The translations under genes were made by a program, and so were the position numbers. Source: Neptunitalea chrysea (GTDB lineage Bacteria; Bacteroidota; Bacteroidia; Flavobacteriales; Flavobacteriaceae). From it: a DNA stretch of 64,000 nt. The stretch covers positions 97,445-161,444 of the forward strand of contig NZ_BRVP01000010.1 of assembly GCF_027924145.1 (NCBI RefSeq), written 5' to 3'. How positions within the stretch are numbered: position 1 is the first letter of the stretch; every line of letters starts with the position of its first letter. Below are positions 35,974 through 45,393 of the stretch, in pieces. The notes under the pieces were generated by a model. The model was given only the letters and a program-made list of their open reading frames with translations, searched no databases and was not told the origin of the DNA.

Positions 35974-36825
35974 TTACCAATCTTTTTCAACCTTTACAGG
36001 TATCCCTTTCACCTTTTTAGCATTTTGCTTTTTCTGCGTATTTTTATCTTCCTGTTCAATAGCTTTCAACATACGCTTAATCTGCTCTGGAGAAGCTTTT
36101 GATTTACTCTGCTGTGGCGGCTGACCATCCTTTGGTTTATCAGGTTTTTGTTGTTGATCTTTTCCTTGACCCTTATCTTTATTTTCCTGATCTCCCTTAT
36201 TAGGATCGTCTTTCTTATTCTCACCGTTCTGATCATCCTGTTTCTTATTCTGATCTTGCTTATTTTGATCCTGTTTATTCTGATCTTGCTTATCCTGATC
36301 TTTTTTGTTTTGATCATCCTTATTTTGGTCTCCACCCTTATCCTTGTTATCCTGCTTTTGCTTTTCAAGCATTTCTTTGGCTAACGCATAATTGTATCGT
36401 GTTTCATCATCAGAAGGATTATTCATAAGTGCTTTTTTATAAGCATCTACAGCCCCTTGATAATTTTTATCCTTCATATATACATTTCCTAAATTATGAA
36501 ATGCCTTATGCTTTTCAGATTTTGAGGTAGCAACCTCAGCAGCTTGTTTATATCTAAGTTCCGCCTCGTCATAGGTTTCTTTAGAGTAGTACGCATTTCC
36601 TAAATTAAATTTAGCTGTAGTATTATCTTCATAATCAGATATTGCTCTTCGGTAATTTGCCTCTGCCTGTATATACTCATTTTCCTTTAGATCCTCATTA
36701 CCTGTATAGGTATAATTAATAGAACTATTTTTAGCTTCTTCCAATTTCTTAGCAGCCTCGCTATCGTCTTGTGCTTTCGCCAAAGCAACACATAAAACCA
36801 ATACTAAAAAACAAATTCTTTTCAT
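35974..36825 (-). CDS. batC: BatC: exported TPR protein with a long Asp/Gln/Asn/Lys repeat tail
   Basis: The 283-residue protein has a signal peptide (MKRICFLVLVLCVALAKAQ), three TPR units over residues 35-155 (NEYIQAEANYRRAISDYEDNTTAKFNLGNAYYSKETYDEAELRYKQAAEVA, then NLGNVYMKDKNYQGAVDAYKKALMNNPSDDETRYNYALAKEML), and then a low-complexity region of about 85 residues built on DQNKQ-like units (about 160-245). The end holds a short conserved segment (SPEQIKRMLKAIEQEDKNTQKK). It lies 2 bp after batB and is part of the bat operon. Confidence 0.88.
   Translation of the reverse strand: MKRICFLVLVLCVALAKAQDDSEAAKKLEEAKNSSINYTYTGNEDLKENEYIQAEANYRRAISDYEDNTTAKFNLGNAYYSKETYDEAELRYKQAAEVATSKSEKHKAFHNLGNVYMKDKNYQGAVDAYKKALMNNPSDDETRYNYALAKEMLEKQKQDNKDKGGDQNKDDQNKKDQDKQDQNKQDQNKQDQNKKQDDQNGENKKDDPNKGDQENKDKGQGKDQQQKPDKPKDGQPPQQSKSKASPEQIKRMLKAIEQEDKNTQKKQNAKKVKGIPVKVEKDW
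36135..36350. repeat. Low-complexity 15-nt-type tandem repeats inside batC
   Basis: The coding sequence for the DQNKQ/DQNKK units forms imperfect tandem repeats. The skewed composition keeps other frames open on both strands, producing artefactual open frames over 36066-36384. Confidence 0.75.
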
Positions 36826-36827
36826 GA

Positions 36828-37883
36828 TTACTTTTCTTTTTCATTAAACAAATTCAACATTTCAACCCACTTGGTTTTCTTCTCTAACATAAGACCATCT
36901 ATAATCAACAACACAATACCGGCTATTAAAAACCACTGAAACTTATCTTCAAAATCTGTATATTGTTGCGACTCAAAAGTTGTTTTATCCATGGTATCCA
37001 AAAACTCGGTAACATATTTTACCGTTTTGGCTGTATTCTCTCCATTTATATATTCTCCGTTTCCTTCCTCAGCTATCTGCTTAAGGTTATCCTCATTTAA
37101 TCGGGTAATAACCGTTTCTCCGTTGCTATCTTTCTTATAAGTTATAGTAATACCTTTATCATCCTTAATAGGAATAACATCTCCTTTAACCGTACCTATA
37201 CCAATCGTATAAATTTTAATTCCCTTTTCAACCGCATCTGCAATAATTTGCTTCATTTCTCCTTGACTATCTTCCTGATGATCTTCACCATCGGAAATGA
37301 TAAACAAAATTCTGCTCGCCTGGTCTTCATCGTCATAATAGGTTTCAGACAATTTAATTGCCTGATCTATTGCCGTTCCCTGAGATGATAACATATCGGT
37401 ATTCATACTCTTTAAGAACATATTGGCTGCAGCATAATCTGTAGTAATTGGTAATTGTGGGTATGCCTGAGCAGCGTATGCAATAATACCTACCCTATCA
37501 CTAACCAGATTATTCATAATTTCTGCTACAACATGCTTGGCTTTCTCTATTCTACTCGGAGCTATATCTTCTGCCAACATACTCTTAGAAACATCTATAG
37601 CAAAAACTACGTCTACTCCTTCTCGTTTTATGGTTTCTAACTTAGTCCCCATTTTAGGGTCTACCAAGGCTATTACAAAGCAGACCATAGCCATTAAAAA
37701 AATGAGTACCTTAAGTACTGGTTTAAACACCGATTTCTCGGGTGCCAACTTTTTTAATAACGTATCATCAGCAAATTTTTTCTGGATTCGCTTTTTCCAA
37801 AGTTGTACTCCTAAAAACAATACTAGCAAAATTGGAATAATTGCTAAACCGTAAAAATATATTTTTTCGTCAAAGTCTATCAT
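36828..37883 (-). CDS. batB: BatB: membrane-anchored VWA-domain protein
   Basis: The 351-residue protein has two N-terminal membrane helices (about 9-28 and 55-75), a periplasmic-type von Willebrand factor A domain with the MIDAS motif DVSKS at 97-101 followed by LAEDIAPSRIEKAKHVV, a second metal ligand region (SSQGTAIDQAI) and ISDGEDHQ, and a C-terminal helix (about 325-342). The MIDAS residues are intact, so metal-dependent protein binding is expected. It is 8 bp after batA. Confidence 0.9.
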   Translation of the reverse strand: MIDFDEKIYFYGLAIIPILLVLFLGVQLWKKRIQKKFADDTLLKKLAPEKSVFKPVLKVLIFLMAMVCFVIALVDPKMGTKLETIKREGVDVVFAIDVSKSMLAEDIAPSRIEKAKHVVAEIMNNLVSDRVGIIAYAAQAYPQLPITTDYAAANMFLKSMNTDMLSSQGTAIDQAIKLSETYYDDEDQASRILFIISDGEDHQEDSQGEMKQIIADAVEKGIKIYTIGIGTVKGDVIPIKDDKGITITYKKDSNGETVITRLNEDNLKQIAEEGNGEYINGENTAKTVKYVTEFLDTMDKTTFESQQYTDFEDKFQWFLIAGIVLLIIDGLMLEKKTKWVEMLNLFNEKEK

Positions 37884-37891
37884 AGTTCAGT

Positions 37892-38893
37892 CTATATAAA
37901 ACTTTTAAATAACGTGTTTTTTAATAAAAATTCTAATACCAGCAGTATCAATCCTGCAATTACCAATGGTCTATACTCCTCATCATAGTTGGTATATTTA
38001 AACTCCTTAATTTCTGTAGTCTCTAACTTATTAATCTCATCATATATTTTTTTTAATGACGAATTACTAGTAGCTCTAAAATAAGCTCCCTCGGTTCTCT
38101 CGGCAATGGTTTTTAAAAGCTCTTCATCTATTTGTACCTTCTTTAAGCCGTATCTAAAACTACCATCTGGGTTAAGTGCAATAGGTGTTTTAGCCACTCC
38201 ATTAGACCCAATTCCTATAGTATACACTTTAATTCCGTAGGCAACAGCAAGCTCAGCAGCATCTAGTGGCTCAATAGAACCCGATGTTTTAACACCATCT
38301 GTAAGTAAAATAATTACCTTACTCTTTGCTTTACTATCTTTTAATCGGTTTACAGCCATAGCCAAACCAGACCCAATAGCTGTACCATCGTTTACCAATC
38401 CGTATTTTACCTCTTTTAAAGCCCTCTTAACAATTGCCTGATCACTGGTAATAGGAGTCTTAGTAAAACTCTCTCCTCCATAAACCACCAATCCTATACG
38501 GTCGTTTGGTCGTTCATCAACAAAGTCAATCGCTACTTTTTTAAGGGCATTTAATCTATTTGGTTTCAAATCTTGCGCCAACATACTAGACGATACGTCA
38601 ATTGCCATAACAATATCTATACCTTTTATAGTTTTTGTTTTAGCAGTTACATCTGATGTCTGCGGACGTGCCATAGCCACTATAAACAATGAAAGCGCCA
38701 ACAACCTTAGCACAAGTAACAACGGACGTACTTTAGCCAATACCGAACCCGTTACTTTAAAACCTTTTACACTAGATATTTTTAAAGCAGCTGTTTGTTG
38801 TTTTCTTCGCCATACGTACCAACCAATTAATATAGGCACTACTAAAAACAGCCAAAAAAATTGTGGGTTAGCAAATTCTATTTCTTTAAACAT
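37892..38893 (-). CDS. batA: BatA: membrane-anchored VWA-domain protein
   Basis: I use the ATG at 38893 (MFKEIEFANPQFFWLFLVVPILIGWYVW), which directly follows the upstream stop, giving 333 residues. Two N-terminal helices (about 10-28 and 57-75) precede a VWA domain with MIDAS DVSSS at 99-103, NDGTAIGSGLAMA and LTDGVKTSGSIEP, and a C-terminal helix lies near 310-325. BatA and BatB are paralogues that probably act together. The gene is in the middle of the moxR-bat operon. Confidence 0.9.
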   Translation of the reverse strand: MFKEIEFANPQFFWLFLVVPILIGWYVWRRKQQTAALKISSVKGFKVTGSVLAKVRPLLLVLRLLALSLFIVAMARPQTSDVTAKTKTIKGIDIVMAIDVSSSMLAQDLKPNRLNALKKVAIDFVDERPNDRIGLVVYGGESFTKTPITSDQAIVKRALKEVKYGLVNDGTAIGSGLAMAVNRLKDSKAKSKVIILLTDGVKTSGSIEPLDAAELAVAYGIKVYTIGIGSNGVAKTPIALNPDGSFRYGLKKVQIDEELLKTIAERTEGAYFRATSNSSLKKIYDEINKLETTEIKEFKYTNYDEEYRPLVIAGLILLVLEFLLKNTLFKSFI

Positions 38894-38894
38894 C

Positions 38895-40625
38895 TTACTT
38901 TTCTTTACTACTATTAATTTTTGCCATGGTATTAACCTCAATAGAACTCTCTATACGCTGTACCAATTTCTTAGAATATTGGTCATCTGCTTCATGAACT
39001 ATCATTATCATTTGAACATAGTTAGGACTTGCGAATAAAATCAACTCGTAGGCTCCTTTTACGGTACTAACCTCTTCCTCTGATTCTTCTCTAGTTTTGG
39101 TTGCCTTATCATTATCGGTACTCGCTGCTTCAGTAGTTACCTCTTCTGCTTCATCATCAACATAAGGTAAATCTGTTGACCCAAATACTTTTATACCAGA
39201 AACTCCATCCTTGCTTACAAAATCTTCATTCTTGGTTATCATATTTTTCAACCCTTTGTTCTGTAAAGATTGAAGAGCGTGTTTAGCAAAAATTTGAAGA
39301 TCTGGTGAACTTTGCGATTTAAACATTTTAGTATTTACAAAAATGTAAAATCGGCTATTAACACTCCCGTATTCAAAAGATTTCATACTTGTAAAAATAG
39401 AATCCTGCCCTTCAGGAATTTCAACCTCCTTACGTTCAAGAACCTTAGGGGTTTCTATTCTTATAGGAGGAATACCATATTCACTCGTAACCCATTTTCT
39501 TTCTAACAACTCCTTGGTTTCGTGGCCTAAAACAGTATCTTTTACATAAGTAAAACCATAATACCAAATAATACCACCAATAGTTAAAAACACTACCAAA
39601 ATAGAAGAAGCTACGGCAATCATAACTCTTTTCTTCTTTCTGCGTTTTAACAATTCTTCTTTATATGCTTCTGTTTCTGCTAATTCTTCTTCTGTAGGCT
39701 CTGGCAACGATTCTTTAGTTTCTACTACAACGCCCTCTATTACCTTTCGGTCTGAATTCACTTGCTGATCTTCAGGTTTAGAACGGGCAAATTTCACAAG
39801 ATCGGCAGTTTGTAAAACACTTTTGAAATTGTTTATAGTCTCTTGTTCAAGATTTACACTTCCTTTTTCCTGTAACTCTTTTATGCTATCAAACAGCTCA
39901 TCTGTTGTAGACTCTAGTGCCGAAATACGAACCTCTCCTTCAAGGTATCGTTTAACAATAGTTGTTAACTCAGAATAATATCCCTTGTAATTAGATTCTA
40001 TAATATATTTTGAATTCTCAAGTTCTTTTAACTCTTGAATTGCTCTATCAAAAGGTGGTAATAAAGCTATTTTTTCTTCCTCTGTTAGTGGTTTTTTTCT
40101 AATAACAAACCAATACACTATAAAACCTATTGCTAATAAAGGTATAAGTAACCAATACAATAAAGTAGCATCAAAACTGCCTACTTCTTTTACTTCCTCA
40201 ATAGGTTTAATATCGTATAAAGGCTGTTTAATAGTATCTACCTGAACTCCTGCTACCGATACTGCTATGGAGTCTAACATATAAGGTTTGTTATTCACCA
40301 CTATACGTTGTTGAGGAATATAATAAGCACCAGAATCAAATTGAGAAATGGCGTACTTACGTATCCATGAGAACTTTTCTTTCCCTTTAATTGTATCTAC
40401 ATCAAAAGCTTCTACCACCTCAAAAGGAGAAAAGGTTTGTCCTTCCGGAAAAATTACCTGCGCAGTAGAATCGGCCTCTACTTTTACTTTATAATTTATC
40501 TGCTCTCCTATCTTAATACGGGTAGTATCTACCTCCTGAGTAACCTTCGGATTTTCCTGTCCCCAAGCACTGTATCCAATCGTAAAAATTAATACTAGGC
40601 TTACTTGACAAAGTAGTTTACGCAT
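38895..40625 (-). CDS. Exported membrane protein of the bat operon, unknown function
   Basis: I use the ATG at 40625 (MRKLLCQVSLVLIFTIGYSAWGQ), giving 576 residues. A signal peptide is followed by an Ig-like domain resembling the first BatD domain (QEVDTTRIKIGEQINYKVKVEADSTAQVIFP), a membrane helix near 155-178, a helical cytoplasmic part with a DUF4381-like look (PFDRAIQELKELENSKYIIESNYKGYYSELTTIVKRYLEGEVRISALESTTDELF), a second helix near 335-355 and a soluble C-terminal domain. It lies between the DUF58 gene and batA, 2 bp from batA. A classical batA-E set does not account for it. Confidence 0.8.
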   Translation of the reverse strand: MRKLLCQVSLVLIFTIGYSAWGQENPKVTQEVDTTRIKIGEQINYKVKVEADSTAQVIFPEGQTFSPFEVVEAFDVDTIKGKEKFSWIRKYAISQFDSGAYYIPQQRIVVNNKPYMLDSIAVSVAGVQVDTIKQPLYDIKPIEEVKEVGSFDATLLYWLLIPLLAIGFIVYWFVIRKKPLTEEEKIALLPPFDRAIQELKELENSKYIIESNYKGYYSELTTIVKRYLEGEVRISALESTTDELFDSIKELQEKGSVNLEQETINNFKSVLQTADLVKFARSKPEDQQVNSDRKVIEGVVVETKESLPEPTEEELAETEAYKEELLKRRKKKRVMIAVASSILVVFLTIGGIIWYYGFTYVKDTVLGHETKELLERKWVTSEYGIPPIRIETPKVLERKEVEIPEGQDSIFTSMKSFEYGSVNSRFYIFVNTKMFKSQSSPDLQIFAKHALQSLQNKGLKNMITKNEDFVSKDGVSGIKVFGSTDLPYVDDEAEEVTTEAASTDNDKATKTREESEEEVSTVKGAYELILFASPNYVQMIMIVHEADDQYSKKLVQRIESSIEVNTMAKINSSKEK

Positions 40626-40659
40626 TGTTTTTACTATCTGTAACTGATTCATCTTTTAC

Positions 40660-41535
40660 TTACCCTCTTCTTTTAAAATAGCCCAATAACTTTTTAACAT
40701 AACTCTCATCTACCCTACTATGCAGTGTTCCACTTCCACTTTTGCTAAAAACTGATTCAAAATAGGCTACGTTATCTTTATAAAATTTGTTGTATTCGTT
40801 ACGCACTTTTTTAGATCCTGTATTTACCAATATCAACTCATCAGTCTCACTGTCTTTCATTTGAACAAGCCCTAAATTTGGTATATGCTCTTCTCGCTCA
40901 TCATATACACGGATTCCGGTAACATCGTGTTTCTTACCAGCTATCTTTAAAGCATGTTCATAATCTGATCCCATAAAATCGGACATTACAAACACAATAG
41001 CCTTTTTCTTCATAACACTACTTAAAAACTTAAATGCTTCAGAAATATTGGTGCCGTGATGTTTAGGTTTAAACTCTAACATCTCTCTAATAATACGTAA
41101 CACATGAGATTTTCCTTTCTTAGGCGGAATAAACAACTCTATCTGATCGGTAAACAAGATTACTCCAATCTTATCGTTATTTTGTAAAGCAGAAAATGCC
41201 AAAGTAGCGGCTATTTCAGTTAAGATTTCTCTTTTAAAGGCTGTTTGTGTACCAAAAATCTCAGACCCAGAAACATCTACCATTAGCATCATGGTAAGTT
41301 CTCTTTCTTCTTCAAACACCTTAATGTATGGCTCGTTATAACGTGCCGTTACATTCCAATCTATGTTACGTACATCATCTCCAAACTGGTATTGGCGCAC
41401 CTCAGAAAAGGTCATCCCTCTACCTTTAAATGTAGAATGATACTCACCTCCAAAAATGTTATCAGACAACCGTCGTGTCTTTATTTCTATTTTACGTACT
41501 TTCTTTAATAGTTCCTTAGTATCCATTGTATCCAA
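40660..41535 (-). CDS. DUF58 domain protein (VWA-like) of the MoxR-Bat system
   Basis: The 291-residue soluble protein has the DUF58 core (YHSTFKGRGMTFSEVRQYQFGDDVRNIDWNVTARYNEPYIKVFEEERELTMMLMVDVSGSEIFGT), in which R-x-Y-x-x-G-D-D-x-R-x-I-D-W is the family signature and DVSGS is a MIDAS-like motif. It follows moxR by 63 bp. Such proteins are found next to MoxR ATPases and VWA proteins and are thought to be remodelled or loaded by them; the target is unknown. Confidence 0.93.
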   Translation of the reverse strand: MDTMDTKELLKKVRKIEIKTRRLSDNIFGGEYHSTFKGRGMTFSEVRQYQFGDDVRNIDWNVTARYNEPYIKVFEEERELTMMLMVDVSGSEIFGTQTAFKREILTEIAATLAFSALQNNDKIGVILFTDQIELFIPPKKGKSHVLRIIREMLEFKPKHHGTNISEAFKFLSSVMKKKAIVFVMSDFMGSDYEHALKIAGKKHDVTGIRVYDEREEHIPNLGLVQMKDSETDELILVNTGSKKVRNEYNKFYKDNVAYFESVFSKSGSGTLHSRVDESYVKKLLGYFKRRG

Positions 41536-41598
41536 ATTCAGTTCATGGTTGTTTTTGGCTAGTAGTTAGCATCACTACCATACTTTCCTCGTAACTGA

Positions 41599-42600
41599 TT
41601 AAGGCACTTCAATCTCATTTACTATCTTATTTACAATATCCACAGAAGTAATATTTTCAGCTTCTGCTTCATACGTAATACCAATTCTGTGTCTTAATAC
41701 ATCGTGTACCACCGCTCTAACATCTTCGGGTACTACATAACCTCTACGCTTTATAAATGCATAACATTTAGCTGCACTAGCAAGGTTAATACTACCCCTT
41801 GGAGATGCCCCAAAATTAATTAGTGGCTTAAGACTTTCTAAGTTATATTTTTCAGGATAACGAGTTGCAAAGATGATATCAAGAATATAACGCTCTATCT
41901 TCTCATCCATGTATACTTCTTTCACTGCTTCCTGAGCTCTTAAAATTTGTTCGGTACTAACAACCGGATTTACGGTTTCGAAAGAACCTTTAAGGTTGGC
42001 TCTAATAATTAACTGCTCCTCATCTAACTTCGGATAATCAATTACTGTTTTTAGCATAAAACGGTCAACCTGCGCTTCTGGTAACGGATACGTACCTTCT
42101 TGCTCTACCGGGTTTTGCGTAGCCATCACCAAGAAAGGTTTATCTAACACAAAAGTTTCATCGCCAATAGTAACCTGCTTTTCCTGCATTGCCTCTAATA
42201 AAGCCGACTGCACCTTTGCAGGGGCACGGTTAATCTCATCTGCTAACACAAAGTTTGCGAAAATAGGCCCTTTCTTAATGGAGAAATCATTTTCCTTAAT
42301 ATTGTAGATAAGGGTACCAACAACATCTGCAGGTAATAAATCGGGGGTAAACTGTATACGACTAAACGATCCTTGCACTGCTTTAGAAAGCGTATTAATG
42401 GCAAGTGTTTTTGCTAATCCAGGAACCCCTTCTAATAAAATGTGTCCACGTCCTAGCAATCCAATCAATAATCGTTCTACCATGTACTTCTGACCCACAA
42501 TCACCTTGTTCATCTCCATCATAAGAAGGTCTATAAAAGCACTCTCTTTTTCTATTTTTTCATTAATTGTACTAATGTCAACGGTATTCATTTGCTCCAT
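41599..42600 (-). CDS. MoxR family AAA+ ATPase
   Basis: I use the ATG at 42600 (MEQMNTVDISTINEKIEK), giving 333 residues. Walker A GVPGLAKT is at 58-65, Walker B and sensor region reads FVLADEINRAPAKVQSALLEAMQE, and MATQNPVEQEGTYPLPEAQVDRFMLK is the MoxR signature with sensor 1 and the arginine finger. It opens the cluster moxR-DUF58-unknown-batA-batB-batC-batD-batE, where it probably acts as a chaperone for metal-binding VWA proteins. An ACAATTTG sequence upstream on the minus strand is one mismatch from the -7 consensus. Confidence 0.95.
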   Translation of the reverse strand: MEQMNTVDISTINEKIEKESAFIDLLMMEMNKVIVGQKYMVERLLIGLLGRGHILLEGVPGLAKTLAINTLSKAVQGSFSRIQFTPDLLPADVVGTLIYNIKENDFSIKKGPIFANFVLADEINRAPAKVQSALLEAMQEKQVTIGDETFVLDKPFLVMATQNPVEQEGTYPLPEAQVDRFMLKTVIDYPKLDEEQLIIRANLKGSFETVNPVVSTEQILRAQEAVKEVYMDEKIERYILDIIFATRYPEKYNLESLKPLINFGASPRGSINLASAAKCYAFIKRRGYVVPEDVRAVVHDVLRHRIGITYEAEAENITSVDIVNKIVNEIEVP

Positions 42601-42782
42601 TGTGTTTATATTTTGTTGGGTAAATCTAACTTTAATTTTTAAAACAACGCAAATTGTCAATTTTATCATAGTATAGCTGTTAACAATTGGTTAAAAATTA
42701 ACAACTATCTTCAATTTTAAGTAAGTTTTAGCGTTATAAGCAGTACCTTAGTTATATTATTTTGGAGCAAAACGTTAATTTA

Positions 42783-43646
42783 ATGAAAAATTTACAAATT
42801 TCTCATGTTGTAGCCGGAACTATGACATGGGGACAATGGGGAAAAAAGCTCAGAACAAAAGAAATGGCTACGCTGCAAAATTTCTGTTTTGAGAATGGCA
42901 TTACTACTTTTGATCATGCAGATATTTACGGAAATCATACCACTGAAGCCGACTTTGGCAAGGCTTTTTTAGCAAGTGGTTTAGACCGTAGTAAAGTACA
43001 ATTTATTACCAAGTGTGGTGTACAAATGATGGGTAAAAACCGTAGCCACAAAATAAAACACTATAACTATTCTAAAGAACATATTCTGCAAAGTGTAGAT
43101 ACCTCTCTTGATCATTTAAAAACCGATTATTTAGACATGCTTTTGTTGCATCGCCCAAGCCCTTTATTAGATCCAGCAGAGGTAGGTGAAACAATAAAAG
43201 ATTTAAAAGAATCAGGAAAAGTAAAACACTTTGGGGTATCAAACTTCACACAAGTGCAAACCGATGTTTTAAACGCTTATGTACCTGTAGAAACCAACCA
43301 AATTGAGCTCTCTCTTACCTTTCATGAAGTTATGAACAACGGTAGTTTAGAGCATATGATGTTACATAAAATACAACCTATGGCATGGAGTCCGCTAGGA
43401 AATTATTTTAAAAAACAATACCCTACTTTAAAACAGGTAATGGCACAACTTTGTGATAAATACCATGTAGAGGAAGATGCGTTACTTATTGCTTGGGTCT
43501 TAAAGCATCCGGCTAATATTATACCGGTAATTGGTACTACCCGATTTGAGCGTATTAAAAAGTCATTAGAAGCTAAAAATATCCCGTTAACCATAGAAGA
43601 CTGGTTTTTAATGCGTGAGGCTGTAACCGGACATCCGGTACCTTAA
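42783..43646 (+). CDS. Aldo/keto reductase (YdhF-like)
   Basis: I use the ATG at 42783 (MKNLQISHVVAGTMTWGQWG), giving 287 residues; the longer frame needs a TTG start. The AKR tetrad is visible: Asp and Tyr in DHADIYGNH, Lys in FITKCG and His in LLLHRPSPLLDP; the C-terminal NADPH site reads IIPVIGTTRFERI. The LSLTFHEVMNNGSLEHMM segment resembles E. coli YdhF. The physiological carbonyl substrate is unknown. It is followed after 10 bp by an SDR gene, so they form a small redox operon. Confidence 0.92.
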   Translation: MKNLQISHVVAGTMTWGQWGKKLRTKEMATLQNFCFENGITTFDHADIYGNHTTEADFGKAFLASGLDRSKVQFITKCGVQMMGKNRSHKIKHYNYSKEHILQSVDTSLDHLKTDYLDMLLLHRPSPLLDPAEVGETIKDLKESGKVKHFGVSNFTQVQTDVLNAYVPVETNQIELSLTFHEVMNNGSLEHMMLHKIQPMAWSPLGNYFKKQYPTLKQVMAQLCDKYHVEEDALLIAWVLKHPANIIPVIGTTRFERIKKSLEAKNIPLTIEDWFLMREAVTGHPVP

Positions 43647-43656
43647 AAAACATACT

Positions 43657-44415
43657 ATGACAAAGAAAAAAATTGCTCTAATTACCGGAGCAACCAGCGG
43701 AATAGGGAAAGCAACTGCTGAGCTATTTGCCAAAAACGGCATTGATTTGGTACTTTGTGGAAGACGTACCGACCGACTAAAAGAATTAGAAACAGTGCTT
43801 TCTGAACAGGTTTCTGTATATACTCTAGCATTTGACGTTAGTAACAAAGAGGAAGTAAAAAAAGCTATTGATAGCATCCCCAAAGATTTTACAGACATTG
43901 ATATTTTAATAAATAATGCGGGTAATGCTCATGGTTTAGACCCAATACAAACAGGAAGTCTTGATGATTGGGATGCAATGATTGATATTAATGTAAAAGG
44001 ACTATTATATGTTTCTAAAGCCATTATACCCGGCATGATTGACAGAGGCGTAGGCCACATTATAAACATAGGATCTATTGCGGGTAAAGAAGTATACCCT
44101 AACGGAAATGTATACTGCGCTACTAAACATGCAGTAAATGCTTTAAACAAAGCAATGCGTATAGATTTATATGGCAAAAACATACGTGTTGGTGCTGTAC
44201 ACCCAGGCTTAGTGGAAACCGAATTTAGCGAAGTACGTTTTAAAGGTGATACCGAAAAAGCTAAAAATGTATACCAAGGGTTTGAACCACTTACCGGACA
44301 TGATATTGCCGATGTAATACATTTTGTGGTTACGCGACCATACCATATAAACATCTCAGATTTATTGATATTGCCTACCGCTCAGGTAACGGCAACTATG
44401 ACATTTAAAGCGTAG
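43657..44415 (+). CDS. Short-chain dehydrogenase/reductase (YdfG-like)
   Basis: The 252-residue protein has the classical SDR features: cofactor loop GATSGIGKAT from residue 11, CGRRTDR suited to NADP(H), NNAGNAHG, a catalytic Ser in IGSIAG and the YCATKHA Tyr-x3-Lys pair, with HPGLVETEFSEVRF after it. This pattern resembles E. coli YdfG (3-hydroxy acid / malonic semialdehyde reductase), but the substrate is not fixed by sequence. It is second in the AKR-SDR operon. Confidence 0.92.
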   Translation: MTKKKIALITGATSGIGKATAELFAKNGIDLVLCGRRTDRLKELETVLSEQVSVYTLAFDVSNKEEVKKAIDSIPKDFTDIDILINNAGNAHGLDPIQTGSLDDWDAMIDINVKGLLYVSKAIIPGMIDRGVGHIINIGSIAGKEVYPNGNVYCATKHAVNALNKAMRIDLYGKNIRVGAVHPGLVETEFSEVRFKGDTEKAKNVYQGFEPLTGHDIADVIHFVVTRPYHINISDLLILPTAQVTATMTFKA

Positions 44416-44425
44416 ATTTAGAATA

Positions 44426-44461
44426 AAAAAGAGCTAATGATTATGTCCATTAGCTCTTTTT
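44426..44461. terminator. Bidirectional terminator
   Basis: A 14-bp stem (44426-44439 with 44448-44461) with an 8-nt loop and A/T-run ends separates the AKR-SDR operon from the convergent dioxygenase operon. Confidence 0.9.
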
Positions 44462-44499
44462 ATTTATACGTTTATGTTTAGGATTTTGCCTATTATCTC

Positions 44500-45378
44500 T
44501 TACCCAAGTTTCACAGAAGTCATTGTTAACGATCCGGCTACGGCTTTATCGTTAAAGAAAGATACCTCATCTTTTTTACGTTGTAAACCAAGGGTGTACA
44601 ATAATGGTAAATAATGCTCAGGAGTAGGTATGGCATAGCGTCCTACCTGTCCTAATTTATTATAATTAATAAGATCATCATGTCGGGTTTCACTAATATA
44701 CTTTTTAAAAGTATCATTTAAATCTAACGCCCAGTCATAGCCATAGGTGTCGTTAATTTTATCCCAGGCAACCATACCTAAATTGTGTACCATGTTACCA
44801 CTACCAATAATCAACACTCCTTTTTTACGTAAAGCATATAATTCTTTCGCCAGATTGTAATGATATTGTGCGGGTTTGGTACCATCTATACTCAATTGCA
44901 ATACCGGAATATTAGCATCTGGGTACATATGTTTTACTACCGTCCATGCACCGTGGTCTAACCCCCAGTCATGGTCTAAAATAATATTGGTATGTGTAGA
45001 TAGTTTTGCTGTTTCCTTTGCCAATTCAGGATTTCCCGGTGCATTGTATTGCACATCAAATAATGCCTGAGGAAAACCACCAAAATCATGGATGGTTTCA
45101 GGAAAATTCATAGCCGTAATACGAGTACCACGAGTATACCAGTGAGCAGAAACTACTAAAACGGCAGCTGGCATAGGAATTTCTTTTGCCATAGAAGCCC
45201 ATCGTCTTGAAAACTCATTGTCTTCAATACCATTCATTGGTGATCCGTGCCCTATAAACAAAGCTGGCATTACGGTTTCACTTTCCTTTAAATCATCGGT
45301 CAAATTTTTAAATGCCGATAACGATGTTATTCCTGCTGTTCCCATAGCTATTGTTTTAATAAAATCTTTTCTTTTCAT
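44500..45378 (-). CDS. Class III extradiol dioxygenase (LigB/YgiD, 4,5-DOPA dioxygenase-like)
   Basis: The 292-residue protein has the zinc/iron site residues of the YgiD/DODA group: LFIGHGSPMN, VVSAHWYTRG, TIHDFGGFPQALFDVQY and HGAWTVVKHMYPDANIPVLQLSID, plus GSGNMVHNLG. These enzymes cleave catechols next to the hydroxyls. The N-terminus (MKRKDFIKTIAMGTAGITSLSAF) is a hydrophobic export-type signal with a Tat-like RKDFIK, so the enzyme may act outside the cytoplasm, which is unusual for a ring-cleavage enzyme. It is last of a three-gene operon, 15 bp after the VOC gene. Confidence 0.88.
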   Translation of the reverse strand: MKRKDFIKTIAMGTAGITSLSAFKNLTDDLKESETVMPALFIGHGSPMNGIEDNEFSRRWASMAKEIPMPAAVLVVSAHWYTRGTRITAMNFPETIHDFGGFPQALFDVQYNAPGNPELAKETAKLSTHTNIILDHDWGLDHGAWTVVKHMYPDANIPVLQLSIDGTKPAQYHYNLAKELYALRKKGVLIIGSGNMVHNLGMVAWDKINDTYGYDWALDLNDTFKKYISETRHDDLINYNKLGQVGRYAIPTPEHYLPLLYTLGLQRKKDEVSFFNDKAVAGSLTMTSVKLG

Positions 45379-45393
45379 TGTGCAATATCTGAA

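Noticed and set aside
36066..36384. Open frames on both strands (100 codons minus, 78 codons plus) overlapping batC
   Set aside because: They are by-products of the low-complexity Asp/Gln/Asn/Lys repeat; their translations are simple Arg/Ile/Lys or Leu/Ile runs and batC is the real gene.
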